Shown one piece after another: positions 26,837-34,932 of a stretch of DNA of 64,000 bases. This DNA is from Algoriphagus kandeliae (lineage in GTDB: Bacteria; Bacteroidota; Bacteroidia; Cytophagales; Cyclobacteriaceae): contig NZ_SPSB01000001.1 of assembly GCF_004571135.1 (NCBI RefSeq), positions 310,001-374,000 on the forward strand. The letters run 5' to 3'. The notes under the pieces were generated by a model. The model searched no databases. It was not told the origin of the DNA and was given only the letters and a program-made list of their open reading frames with translations. The position numbers and the translations under genes are program-made. Position 1 is the first letter of the stretch. Each line of letters opens with the position of its first letter.

Positions 26837-28231
26837 GTGGAATTTGCAATAGTAGATATTGAAACTACAGGAGGAGACATTAGGTCTGGAGGCATTACGG
26901 AAATTGCCGTCCTTATTCATAATGGAATCGAGATTACTGAAACTTTTCAGACTCTATTAAACCCTAGGCAAACTATTCCAACCTACATCACTGGATTAAC
27001 GGGTATTGACTCCGAAATGGTCCGAAATGCGCCATTTTTTGAGGAGATCGCTGAGGAAGTTTGGGGTTTGTTGGAAGGAAGGGTTTTCGTGGCCCATCAG
27101 GTTAATTTTGATTTCGGATTTTTGAAGACAGCATTTTCCTCTTTAGGTAAGGATTTGGTAAATCCAAAATTGTGTACGGTTCGACTTGCTCGAAAGATAT
27201 TTCCAGGACTTAATTCGTATAGCTTAGGGAGAATTTGTGAAGCAAAAAAAATTCCAATTGAGGCAAGGCACCGGGCAATGGGAGATGCTAAAGCAACAGC
27301 AATACTATTTGATCAAATGCTGAAGCTTCAACCTGATGCGGTGATGGGCATGTTGGGCCCAAAAAACTCTCTTCGATTTCTTCCTCCTAATTTTCCTTCC
27401 CATAAATTTTCCGATCTTCCAAAGTCATGTGGGGTTTATTACATGCTCGATTCACATGGGAAAATTATTTACGTGGGAAAGGCAATAAATATTCAAGAAC
27501 GTTTTAGATCCCATTTTTCAGGGAATTTGCATTTTCCTCAAAAACAAGAATTGAAAGCCGCAGTAGCTGACCTTAAATGGGAATTAACAGGAAGTGAATT
27601 TATGGCTTTGTTGCTGGAAACCCTTGAAATTAAACGTCTTTGGCCGAAGTACAATCAAGCTATCAAAAAACCAAAAGCGCTGTGGGGCTTGTATTCCTAT
27701 TTAGATGGTAATGGTTATACCCGTTTTCAATTGGCACGTTTAAAGAAAAACCTCCAACCAGTTGAGACATTCTTTTCCCAAGAGGAGGGAAGAGGGTTTT
27801 TAAAAGAAGCTGCCCAAAGCTTCAATCTTTGTCAAAGACTTTCTGGATTACGTTCAGTCACATGTGGAAGTGTCATGGACGAATCCTGCGAGGGAGCCTG
27901 CGAGGGAAATATTTCTCCAAAAAAATATAATGAAAAGATACAACGCTTTTTGAAATCGATTCAGGATAGAAAAGGAGTCGTCAAAATCGAACTAGAGGGT
28001 AGAAATGAAAATGAAAAAGCAGTTTGTGTTTTCGAAAAGGGGATTTTAATTCAGTATGGATTTAAAATCCTAAATGAAAAAGAGGATTCGTTTACATTAA
28101 AATCAGTATCACCTTACCCTGAAACCGCCTATATTTTTAAGCAATTTTTTCATCAATTTTCGCCTGAGCAAATAGAGATTATTGATCGAATAGAACAAAA
28201 GCCAAGAGAAGTATTACCCCTTGGCTTTTGA
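26837..28231 (+). CDS. DEDDh exonuclease fused to UvrC-like GIY-YIG nuclease
   Basis: DNA-repair-type nuclease fusion of 464 residues. Residues about 1-170 are a DnaQ-like 3'-5' exonuclease (DIETTG at the start, ARHRAMGDAKAT as Exo III). A GIY-YIG endonuclease domain follows (about 195-280: GVYYMLD, IYVGKA, RFRSHF). The C-terminal part resembles the UvrC region after GIY-YIG and keeps four Cys (C332, C343, C351, C355) in nearly the UvrC [4Fe-4S] spacing. The UvrB-binding and C-terminal RNase H/HhH parts of UvrC are missing. The start is GTG 26837, immediately ahead of the Exo I motif. Similar Cho-like fusions occur in other bacteria; the role is probably alternative excision repair. Confidence 0.88.
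   Translation: MEFAIVDIETTGGDIRSGGITEIAVLIHNGIEITETFQTLLNPRQTIPTYITGLTGIDSEMVRNAPFFEEIAEEVWGLLEGRVFVAHQVNFDFGFLKTAFSSLGKDLVNPKLCTVRLARKIFPGLNSYSLGRICEAKKIPIEARHRAMGDAKATAILFDQMLKLQPDAVMGMLGPKNSLRFLPPNFPSHKFSDLPKSCGVYYMLDSHGKIIYVGKAINIQERFRSHFSGNLHFPQKQELKAAVADLKWELTGSEFMALLLETLEIKRLWPKYNQAIKKPKALWGLYSYLDGNGYTRFQLARLKKNLQPVETFFSQEEGRGFLKEAAQSFNLCQRLSGLRSVTCGSVMDESCEGACEGNISPKKYNEKIQRFLKSIQDRKGVVKIELEGRNENEKAVCVFEKGILIQYGFKILNEKEDSFTLKSVSPYPETAYIFKQFFHQFSPEQIEIIDRIEQKPREVLPLGF
28197..28229. terminator. Bidirectional terminator nested in the 3' end of the nuclease gene
   Basis: Ten-bp stem AAAAGCCAAG (28197-28206) and CTTGGCTTTT (28220-28229) with a 13-nt loop. The stem overlaps the last codons of the nuclease gene and is T-rich on both strands, so it can serve this gene and the convergent one. 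Confidence 0.6.
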
Positions 28232-28259
28232 TAGTTTTGATTGCGAATATTAAATCAAA

Positions 28260-29459
28260 TTAATTTCCAGTATAGGTCACTCTGTAAATACAGTTTGCTA
28301 CATCGTCGGAAATAAGGAGGCTGCCATCCGGAAGTTCTTGAACATCCACGGGTCTTCCCCAAACTTCCTGAGAAGCGTCATCAAGCCAGCCTGATGCAAA
28401 TGTTTCTACTCCGCTAACTTTTCCTGTGTCGTCAATTTTGGCTAAAACCACATCGTAACCAGACTTTTTGCTTCGGTTCCAAGAACCATGTTTTGCAATG
28501 ATTGCCTGATTTTTATAGGTTGAGGGGAACATTCCACCTTCATAGAATCGAATTCCAAGAGGAGCAACATGAGCTCCAAGTTTTGCAGCAGGAGCAACGT
28601 AGAAGTCTTGAGACTCACCTTTATCCCCAAATTCTGGATCTTTCACATCTCCAGCATGCCAATAAGGATAACCAAAATGTTGTCCGGCTTCAGTAGCAAC
28701 ATTGAGTTCACAATCTGGGATGTCATCACCCATCATATCCCGGCCGTTATCTGTAAACCAAAGATTGCCAGTTACCGGATGCCAATCAAAACCAACTGAA
28801 TTTCTCACTCCATGAGCATAAACTTCCGGTTTTGGGTTAGATGAATTCACATCGATTCTGGTAATTGAGGCAAAAATCTCATCCTCTGACTCACAAATAT
28901 TACAAGGTGCTCCTACGGGAACATACAGCATTCCATCTGGTCCAAAGGCTATAAACTTCCAGCCATGATGTCTCTCTGTAGGGTATTGGTCATAAACAAC
29001 CTCGTATTTTGGATTTCCTAGGTTATTTAGAATGTCAGGAAATTTGAGAATTCTACTGACCTCGGCGACATAAAGATCCCCATCTTTGTAAGCAACTCCA
29101 TTTGGCATTCGAAGCCCTTCTGCTAAAATGAACTTGGTGTCAGCTTTTCCATCCGCATCTTCATCTACCACAGCATAGACGTTATTTTCTTGTCTATTTC
29201 CGACAAATACAACTCCATTTTCAGCTAAAGCCATCGACCTTGCGTTAGGGATATCTGCTGCCCAAACAGAGATTTCAAATCCTTCAGGCAGTTTTATCCT
29301 GTCTAATTTTACATCAGCTTGTGCATCTTTGATCGATCGCTTATTACTTGAATTGGGAGTTTTAATCTCGGTCAGCTTTCTGGAATTTTGCTGACAACTT
29401 GCTTGAACCATCAATAGGCCGAAGCATACAGCAAGTGAAATATTTTTCGTGTAGTTCAT
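28260..29459 (-). CDS. Sorbosone-dehydrogenase-like beta-propeller lipoprotein
   Basis: Envelope lipoprotein of 399 residues: signal peptide with lipobox QASC (C22), then a six-bladed beta-propeller related to L-sorbosone/PQQ-dependent soluble glucose dehydrogenases. The family start LPEGFEISVWAADIPNARSMA is present, as are NGVA, WHPVTGNLWFTDNGRD and the AKHGSWNRSKKSGYDV motifs. It probably oxidises a sugar or aldehyde in the periplasm using PQQ, but cofactor use cannot be confirmed and no PQQ synthesis gene is in the window. Monocistronic, convergent with the nuclease gene across a shared terminator. Confidence 0.85.
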   Translation of the reverse strand: MNYTKNISLAVCFGLLMVQASCQQNSRKLTEIKTPNSSNKRSIKDAQADVKLDRIKLPEGFEISVWAADIPNARSMALAENGVVFVGNRQENNVYAVVDEDADGKADTKFILAEGLRMPNGVAYKDGDLYVAEVSRILKFPDILNNLGNPKYEVVYDQYPTERHHGWKFIAFGPDGMLYVPVGAPCNICESEDEIFASITRIDVNSSNPKPEVYAHGVRNSVGFDWHPVTGNLWFTDNGRDMMGDDIPDCELNVATEAGQHFGYPYWHAGDVKDPEFGDKGESQDFYVAPAAKLGAHVAPLGIRFYEGGMFPSTYKNQAIIAKHGSWNRSKKSGYDVVLAKIDDTGKVSGVETFASGWLDDASQEVWGRPVDVQELPDGSLLISDDVANCIYRVTYTGN

Positions 29460-29537
29460 GGATATTTGATTTTATGAATACAAGTTAAATCTTTTTGGAT
29501 TGTTTCACGATAAGAGCTCAATAAGCGGTTGATTCCT

Positions 29538-29545
29538 TATTTTTG
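29538..29545 (+). promoter_or_regulatory. -7 element TATTTTTG four bases before the ABC-F start
   Basis: Exact TAnnTTTG match ending 4 nt before the ATG at 29550. If used, transcription would begin at or next to the start codon, giving a leaderless mRNA. No -33 TTG at the normal distance. Confidence 0.3.
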
Positions 29546-29549
29546 CCGC

Positions 29550-31475
29550 ATGTTATCGATTAATAATCTCTCATACTTCATCGGAGGAAGGGCTCTTTAC
29601 GAAAATGCAAACTTACATATCAAGCCAAAAGATAAAATTGGTTTGGTCGGTCAGAATGGGACAGGAAAATCTACACTTTTAAAAATTATTGCTGGAGAAT
29701 ATCAGCCTAGTAGCGGCGAAGTTCAAAAGGCAAAGGATTGTACTATAGGTTTTTTGAATCAGGATTTGCTTTCCTATCAATCCGATGAAAGTATTCTCCA
29801 AGTTGCTTTGGCAGCTTTTAAAGAAACTCTAGCCTTACAAGATGAGATTGATGCCGTGCTCAAACAAATGGAGACGGATTATTCAGAAGAGATTATTAAT
29901 CGCTTAGCTTCACTTCAGGAGCGCTTTGAGGCTAATGAGGGATATACCATTAAAGCCAAAGCTGAGGAGGTATTGGAGGGAATTGGTTTCAGAACAGAAG
30001 ATTTAGGGAGACCTCTCCGAAATTTTTCAGGTGGATGGAGAATGCGGGTGATGTTGGCCAAATTACTTCTTGAAAAACCTGCTTTATTGCTTTTAGACGA
30101 ACCAACAAACCACTTGGATCTCCCATCTATCCAATGGGTCGAAAATTACCTTAAAACCTATGAAGGCGCGGTGGTAGTGGTTTCCCACGATCAGACCTTT
30201 TTGGATAACTGTGTCACTTCAATTGTAGAAGTGGCCAATAATACCTTGACTTCCTATCCTGGAAATTATTCTTTCTATAAGAGGGAGAAGAAAGAAAGGA
30301 TGGAAATCCAGCAAAATGCTTATGAAAACCAACAGCAAATGATTAAGCAAACCGAGCGATTTATCGAGCGTTTTAGAGCAAAGGCGACCAAATCCAACCA
30401 AGTGCAATCCCGAATTAAGGCACTCGAACGAATGGAAAGAGTCCAAGAGGTTGTTGATGATGAAGCTTTTGTGAATTTTAAATTCAAATTCTCTCAAAAA
30501 TCAGGGAGGCATGTAATCACTTTAGATCATATTGGAAAAAGCTATGGTGATCTGGTGATTTTGAAAAACACCTCTGCTTCCATTGAAAGGGGGGATAAAA
30601 TCGCCTTGATTGGTGCAAATGGACGAGGAAAATCTACTTTATTACGGATCATTGCTGGAACCGAACCAATCACCGGAACTCGAACCCAAGGCCATAATGT
30701 GATTCCTTCCTTTTATGCACAGCATCAATTGGAAGCTTTGACCCTTGATAATGAGATAATTCAGGAATTGGCTCAGGAGGGATCCAATAAGTCCGAAACG
30801 GAACTCAGAAATGTTTTGGGATGCTTTTTGTTTACCAATGATGATGTTTTCAAGAAAATCAAAGTACTATCTGGAGGAGAAAAATCAAGGGTAGCTCTAG
30901 CCAAGACTCTTATTTCCGAAGCTAACTTTTTGCTTCTCGATGAACCGACAAACCACCTGGATTTTCAGTCTGTCAATATCTTGATTCAGGCTCTCCAACA
31001 GTATGAGGGGACTTTCATTACGGTTTCCCACGATCGTCATTTTATCAAGGGAGTTGCGAATAAAATTTGGTTTATCGAAGATCATCAAATAAAAGAGTAT
31101 CCGGGTACGTATGAAGAATATGAGTTCTGGAAGGCTCAACAAGAAGAAGAGAAAACTTCTCAAGTTGATGAAAAACAAGCTAAAAAAGCCAAATCCAAAC
31201 CTCAGGCAACTAACTCTGAAATTCAGGAAGCTAAGCGGAGCTTAAAGAAACTGGAAAATGAATTAGAGCAAGTCGAGCGGTTAGTTGAAAAATTGGAGAA
31301 TGAGGAAAAGGAGTTGAGTTTAAAACTTGCTGATCCTGATTTGTATCAAAATGACTCTGAAGCTCAGTCGGTCCAAGATGCTTATAAAGAGGTGAAGTCC
31401 AAATTGGATGAGGCAAATAAAATTTGGGAAAGATTGGTTGATGAGATTGCTGATTTGCAGGAGACTATTGCTTGA
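29550..31475 (+). CDS. ABC-F family ATPase (Uup/YdiF-like)
   Basis: Soluble tandem ABC ATPase of 641 residues without transmembrane segments. ABC1 has Walker A GQNGTGKS, signature FSGGW and Walker B LLLLDEPTNHLD; ABC2 has GANGRGKS, LSGGE and LLLDEPTNHLD. A basic linker of about 80 residues between them (about 235-320) is the P-site-tRNA-interaction motif of ABC-F proteins. The C-terminal coiled coil (about 545-641) is Uup-like. Likely acts on the ribosome to relieve stalls; a role in DNA repair is proposed for Uup. The ATG at 29550 was preferred over a TTG 21 nt earlier because the family N-terminus is MLSINNLS. Confidence 0.93.
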   Translation: MLSINNLSYFIGGRALYENANLHIKPKDKIGLVGQNGTGKSTLLKIIAGEYQPSSGEVQKAKDCTIGFLNQDLLSYQSDESILQVALAAFKETLALQDEIDAVLKQMETDYSEEIINRLASLQERFEANEGYTIKAKAEEVLEGIGFRTEDLGRPLRNFSGGWRMRVMLAKLLLEKPALLLLDEPTNHLDLPSIQWVENYLKTYEGAVVVVSHDQTFLDNCVTSIVEVANNTLTSYPGNYSFYKREKKERMEIQQNAYENQQQMIKQTERFIERFRAKATKSNQVQSRIKALERMERVQEVVDDEAFVNFKFKFSQKSGRHVITLDHIGKSYGDLVILKNTSASIERGDKIALIGANGRGKSTLLRIIAGTEPITGTRTQGHNVIPSFYAQHQLEALTLDNEIIQELAQEGSNKSETELRNVLGCFLFTNDDVFKKIKVLSGGEKSRVALAKTLISEANFLLLDEPTNHLDFQSVNILIQALQQYEGTFITVSHDRHFIKGVANKIWFIEDHQIKEYPGTYEEYEFWKAQQEEEKTSQVDEKQAKKAKSKPQATNSEIQEAKRSLKKLENELEQVERLVEKLENEEKELSLKLADPDLYQNDSEAQSVQDAYKEVKSKLDEANKIWERLVDEIADLQETIA

Positions 31476-31512
31476 TGTTTTTCAATCTATTTGAAATTGG
31501 CTATTTTTCTTT

Positions 31513-32781
31513 ATGAAGATTTTTCTGAGTTTTTTATTGATTTATTTGGTTTTTGTCCAAAGTGTTTTCTCCCAGATTGAGGATCAGGTATTTCGAGATC
31601 ATATTCAATCTGTTAGAATTTTCCCTCAGGGGTTTGATTTTGATAGCCAAATAGATGCTCCGGCAATCAGCCTCAGAGATTCAAGGAGCTTGGTCTTGCT
31701 TTTTGACGATATCGCATTTGATCCTGAACTGTACACTGCCAAATTGATTCATTGCGATGCGGATTGGAATCCTTCTCAATTGAAGGATAATGATTTTTTA
31801 TCTGGCTTTAACCAATTCAATGTGCAGGACTATGAGTATTCGGTTAATACGCGGTTACCATATATCCACTATCGATTTGAGATTCCTAGGGTTACTAAAT
31901 CTGGGAATTATGTAGTAAAGGTTTATAGAGGTCGTGAAGAATCAGAGGCTATTTTGACCAAGCGCTTTATGGTTTATGAAGAACTATTTTCAGTTGGAGC
32001 TAGCGTTGTGCCTCCTTCCCAAACACGCGATCGGAGAACAGACCAGCAAATTGATGTAGTAGTCAACTATTCAAAGGTCGAAGTGGTCAATCCAAGTTCT
32101 CAAATAAAAATTGTGATTCGCCAGAACCAACGTTGGGATCACACAAAACTAATGACGGAGCCCACTTTTTTGAATGAGATTTCTAAAGTTATTCGCTATC
32201 AAAATTTTGATGGAACAAATTCCTTTAAGGCTGGAAATGAATTTCGATTTATTGATCTCCGGTTTATTAGAGCTACAGGAGCAAATATTGCCTCAGTTAC
32301 GGTTGAATCGGATGTAATTTATGCAGAAACGAAAGTCGATGTTCCCCGTACGGGAGAGGTGTATTCTCAATATTTGGATTTAAACGGTCAATACCTTGTC
32401 TATACTAATGATCGTCCGGGAGGTAATCCCGAGGTGGAAAGCGAATACATTTTGACTACGTTCAGATTTTTTGCTCCTGAAAGTTCCCAACCAATTTATT
32501 TGCTGGGGACGCTCACCGACTGGGGGAAAAAACCAGAGGCGAAGTTATCTTGGAATCCAAAACTCAAGGTTTACGATACCACCCTATTGTTGAAACAAGG
32601 TTGGTATGATTATCAGTTTGCTAAACTTGACGGCCAGCAATTTGATTCGGTGGAATTTGAAGGAAGTTTTTTTGAAACGGAAAATGAATATGAGGTCATG
32701 GTTTATTTCCGTGCTTTGGGATCGCGTTATGACCAATTGGTAGGTTACGTTTACCTGCATCCCAATAGGCGAAGGTTATAA
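31513..32781 (+). CDS. Type IX secretion system Plug protein (DUF5103)
   Basis: Secreted protein of 422 residues with signal peptide (about 1-20, cleaved before QIEDQ). It shows the DUF5103 features: DSRSLVLLFDD, HCDADWNPSQL, PYIHYRFEIP, and a C-terminal Ig/E-set-like domain (about 320-420). In Flavobacterium johnsoniae the Plug protein binds the T9SS translocon SprA and seals its channel in the resting state; that role is transferred from the family. It fits the T9SS sorting tail on the GH13 enzyme in this window. Monocistronic between the ABC-F gene and the convergent cas6 gene. Confidence 0.85.
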   Translation: MKIFLSFLLIYLVFVQSVFSQIEDQVFRDHIQSVRIFPQGFDFDSQIDAPAISLRDSRSLVLLFDDIAFDPELYTAKLIHCDADWNPSQLKDNDFLSGFNQFNVQDYEYSVNTRLPYIHYRFEIPRVTKSGNYVVKVYRGREESEAILTKRFMVYEELFSVGASVVPPSQTRDRRTDQQIDVVVNYSKVEVVNPSSQIKIVIRQNQRWDHTKLMTEPTFLNEISKVIRYQNFDGTNSFKAGNEFRFIDLRFIRATGANIASVTVESDVIYAETKVDVPRTGEVYSQYLDLNGQYLVYTNDRPGGNPEVESEYILTTFRFFAPESSQPIYLLGTLTDWGKKPEAKLSWNPKLKVYDTTLLLKQGWYDYQFAKLDGQQFDSVEFEGSFFETENEYEVMVYFRALGSRYDQLVGYVYLHPNRRRL

Positions 32782-32814
32782 ATCCAATTTTAAAAAACTC
32801 AAAGGGTTAAAAAC

Positions 32815-32842
32815 AAAAAAAGTCTGCAGTACTCTGCAGACT
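32815..32842 (-). terminator. Terminator after cas6
   Basis: Nine-bp perfect stem AGTCTGCAG/CTGCAGACT around a 4-nt loop. On the minus strand it is followed by a T6-G-T5 run, a textbook intrinsic terminator 6 nt past the cas6 stop. On the plus strand it may also stop transcripts from the Plug gene. Confidence 0.8.
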
Positions 32843-32848
32843 TATTGA

Positions 32849-33733
32849 TTAATTTTCTTCGCCTTCTTCCTCACTACTTTCCGAAGGAGCTACATTTTGT
32901 CGCATACGCTCGGTAGGTCGGTAGGGCACAAAACCTTCACGCTTAAATTTATATGGTGTGGTTCTATCTCCCGAAGGATGGTTTGCAAGATCTAGCATTC
33001 CAAATCCTTTATGAGTAAATGCACCAAGGCCGCATTTGAATACAAAATCCTGGACTTCCGGAGCAGCATAAAGAGTAAATGGCAATGTATAGCCTCTTAC
33101 CTCGTACTTGACATCCATATCATAAACTGAATAGATTCGAGCAAATTTTTTCTGTTGCTCTTTCAGCTTATTGACATAATTCATGTCAGGTACAACCTGG
33201 AACTTGTAGAATGATTCCATTTGCTCTGGAGTATACCATCCCGAACGCTCCATTCTGGTTAAGGTAGATTCATAAAGTAAATCGGAAAATTCATCGCTAT
33301 CAGGGCTAATGAACCGCTTTCCGATTTCTTCATTGAAGGCTGGGGTGATCAAAACCAATGGAGAAATACATACGAACTTGTTGGAAGTTTCCAATTCTGG
33401 TTCGTTTTCTATTTCGGTGTATTCCGGAGAAAGAATCAAGTTACCCAATTCAATTTTTGAAGTTGCGAAAACCTGCTCCAGTAAGTAGTCCATAAAATCC
33501 TCACTATGAGAGGATAGGACTAGGGTGACAAGACTGGAGTAGTAATGCAGTCCACTTCTACTTACTTTGGTTTGACCTTTTAGGCCGGAGAAGTTGAAGT
33601 AATTGTAATTGAAGAACTCTTCACGTCCACCTTTGACGATCAATCCTTTGAGGAATTGAGCCAAAATGTACTGGTGGTGAAAAGGCAAGTATGAGCCTTT
33701 GTTTTTTAGGGAAAATATAAGTCTAACTCTCAC
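32849..33733 (-). CDS. cas6: Stand-alone Cas6-family CRISPR RNA endoribonuclease
   Basis: Cas6 proteins cleave precursor CRISPR RNA within each repeat. This 294-residue protein shows the family layout: a first RRM-like ferredoxin fold (RVRLIFSL at the start, FNFSGL near 50, about 1-115), a second one starting near SPLVLI (about 125), and the hallmark glycine-rich loop GLGAFTHKGFGML at 235-247. H19, H20 and Y22 in the first helix are candidate catalytic residues. The last 16 residues are Ser/Glu-rich. The start is GTG at 33733. No other cas gene or repeat array is in the window; the neighbours are ychF and a T9SS gene. Either an orphan serving a distant array or a repurposed RNA-processing enzyme. 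Confidence 0.85.
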   Translation of the reverse strand: MRVRLIFSLKNKGSYLPFHHQYILAQFLKGLIVKGGREEFFNYNYFNFSGLKGQTKVSRSGLHYYSSLVTLVLSSHSEDFMDYLLEQVFATSKIELGNLILSPEYTEIENEPELETSNKFVCISPLVLITPAFNEEIGKRFISPDSDEFSDLLYESTLTRMERSGWYTPEQMESFYKFQVVPDMNYVNKLKEQQKKFARIYSVYDMDVKYEVRGYTLPFTLYAAPEVQDFVFKCGLGAFTHKGFGMLDLANHPSGDRTTPYKFKREGFVPYRPTERMRQNVAPSESSEEEGEEN

Positions 33734-33802
33734 GATCTTTTAAAAATGAATGAGACAAATGTTAATAAAATTATAAACGTAATTCTGGGTGGATAAGCAA
33801 GG

Positions 33803-33810
33803 CAAAAGTA
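33803..33810 (-). promoter_or_regulatory. -7 element TACTTTTG upstream of cas6
   Basis: Exact TAnnTTTG match on the minus strand, in the 97-nt gap between ychF and cas6, implying a start site about 60 nt before the cas6 GTG. No good -33 element. Suggests cas6 can be transcribed independently of ychF. Confidence 0.35.
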
Positions 33811-33830
33811 CAATTTTTTTCTAAGAAATG

Positions 33831-34928
33831 TTAAACATTGAATCTAAAATGCATAATATCCCCATCTTTTACGATATATTCTTTCCCTTCTATTGCAATT
33901 TTTCCATTTTCACGACATCCCGCTTCAGATTTGAATTGCTGATAATCCGCAAGCTTGATCACTTCAGCTTTAATAAATCCTCTTTCAAAATCAGAGTGAA
34001 TCACTCCAGCTGCCTGCGGTGCTTTCCAACCTTTTTTGATAGTCCAAGCTCGAACCTCCTGAGGACCAGCAGTGAAATAAGTAATCAAGTCGAGTAGGGC
34101 ATAGGCTGCTGCGATTAGACGATTCAATCCACTTTCTTCTAAACCATATTCGGAAAGGAACAGCTCTTTTTCTTCTGCATCTTCAAATTCTGCGATTTGG
34201 GACTCAATTGCTGCGCAAAGAATAATTACTTCTGCATTTTCCTCTTTTACTTTTTCCCGGAGTTTTTCAACATGCTCATTTCCGCTGATAATGCTTCCCT
34301 CATCCACATTCGCTACGTATAAAACAGGCTTGATAGTGAGCAGATGAAGATCTCGAACAGCCTCTAAATCTTCTTTTTCAACATCAATAGCTCGAGCATT
34401 CAATCCACTTTGAAGACCTTCTTTGAACTTTTGAAGAATCTCAAGTTCCTTTTTTGCTTTGGCATCCCCGGATTTGGCAATTTTTTCAATGCGATTGATC
34501 TTTTTCTCTACCGACTCCAAGTCTTTCAATTGGAGTTCCGTATCAATGACTTCTTTGTCAAAAATTGGATCAACACTTCCCGCTACGTGTACAATGTTGT
34601 CATCCTCAAAACATCTCACAACATGTATGATGGCATCAACTTCACGGATATTGGCCAAAAATTTATTTCCTAAGCCTTCACCTTTACTTGCTCCTTTGAC
34701 GAGGCCGGCGATGTCTACGAACTCGATGACAGTAGGCAAAACTCGTTGAGGATTCACCAAGCCCTCCAATATTTTCAGTCGCTTGTCCGGAACGGTAACT
34801 ACTCCGACATTGGGCTCGATGGTGCAAAAGGGGAAATTTGCTGCTTCAGCTTTTGCACTGGAAAGTGCATTGAACAAAGTGGACTTTCCTACATTGGGAA
34901 GTCCGACGATGCCACATTGTAAGGCCAT
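33831..34928 (-). CDS. ychF: Ribosome-binding ATPase YchF
   Basis: Obg-family P-loop NTPase of 365 residues that prefers ATP. Walker A is GLPNVGKSTLF at the N-terminus; switch II is FVDIAGLVKGASKGEGLGN. NVDE replaces the GTPase NKxD, as expected for ATP specificity. A helical insert (about 130-205) and a C-terminal TGS domain (about 280-363) complete the fold. YchF binds the 70S ribosome and is linked to oxidative-stress tolerance and translation. Four nt downstream of the AI-2E permease gene and 97 nt upstream of cas6, all on one strand. Confidence 0.97.
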   Translation of the reverse strand: MALQCGIVGLPNVGKSTLFNALSSAKAEAANFPFCTIEPNVGVVTVPDKRLKILEGLVNPQRVLPTVIEFVDIAGLVKGASKGEGLGNKFLANIREVDAIIHVVRCFEDDNIVHVAGSVDPIFDKEVIDTELQLKDLESVEKKINRIEKIAKSGDAKAKKELEILQKFKEGLQSGLNARAIDVEKEDLEAVRDLHLLTIKPVLYVANVDEGSIISGNEHVEKLREKVKEENAEVIILCAAIESQIAEFEDAEEKELFLSEYGLEESGLNRLIAAAYALLDLITYFTAGPQEVRAWTIKKGWKAPQAAGVIHSDFERGFIKAEVIKLADYQQFKSEAGCRENGKIAIEGKEYIVKDGDIMHFRFNV

Positions 34929-34932
34929 TTAT

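Noticed and set aside
32815..32842. Palindromic stem next to cas6 as a CRISPR repeat or autoprocessing site
   Set aside because: Only one copy exists, no spacer-repeat periodicity is seen, and it has the exact form of an intrinsic terminator for cas6.
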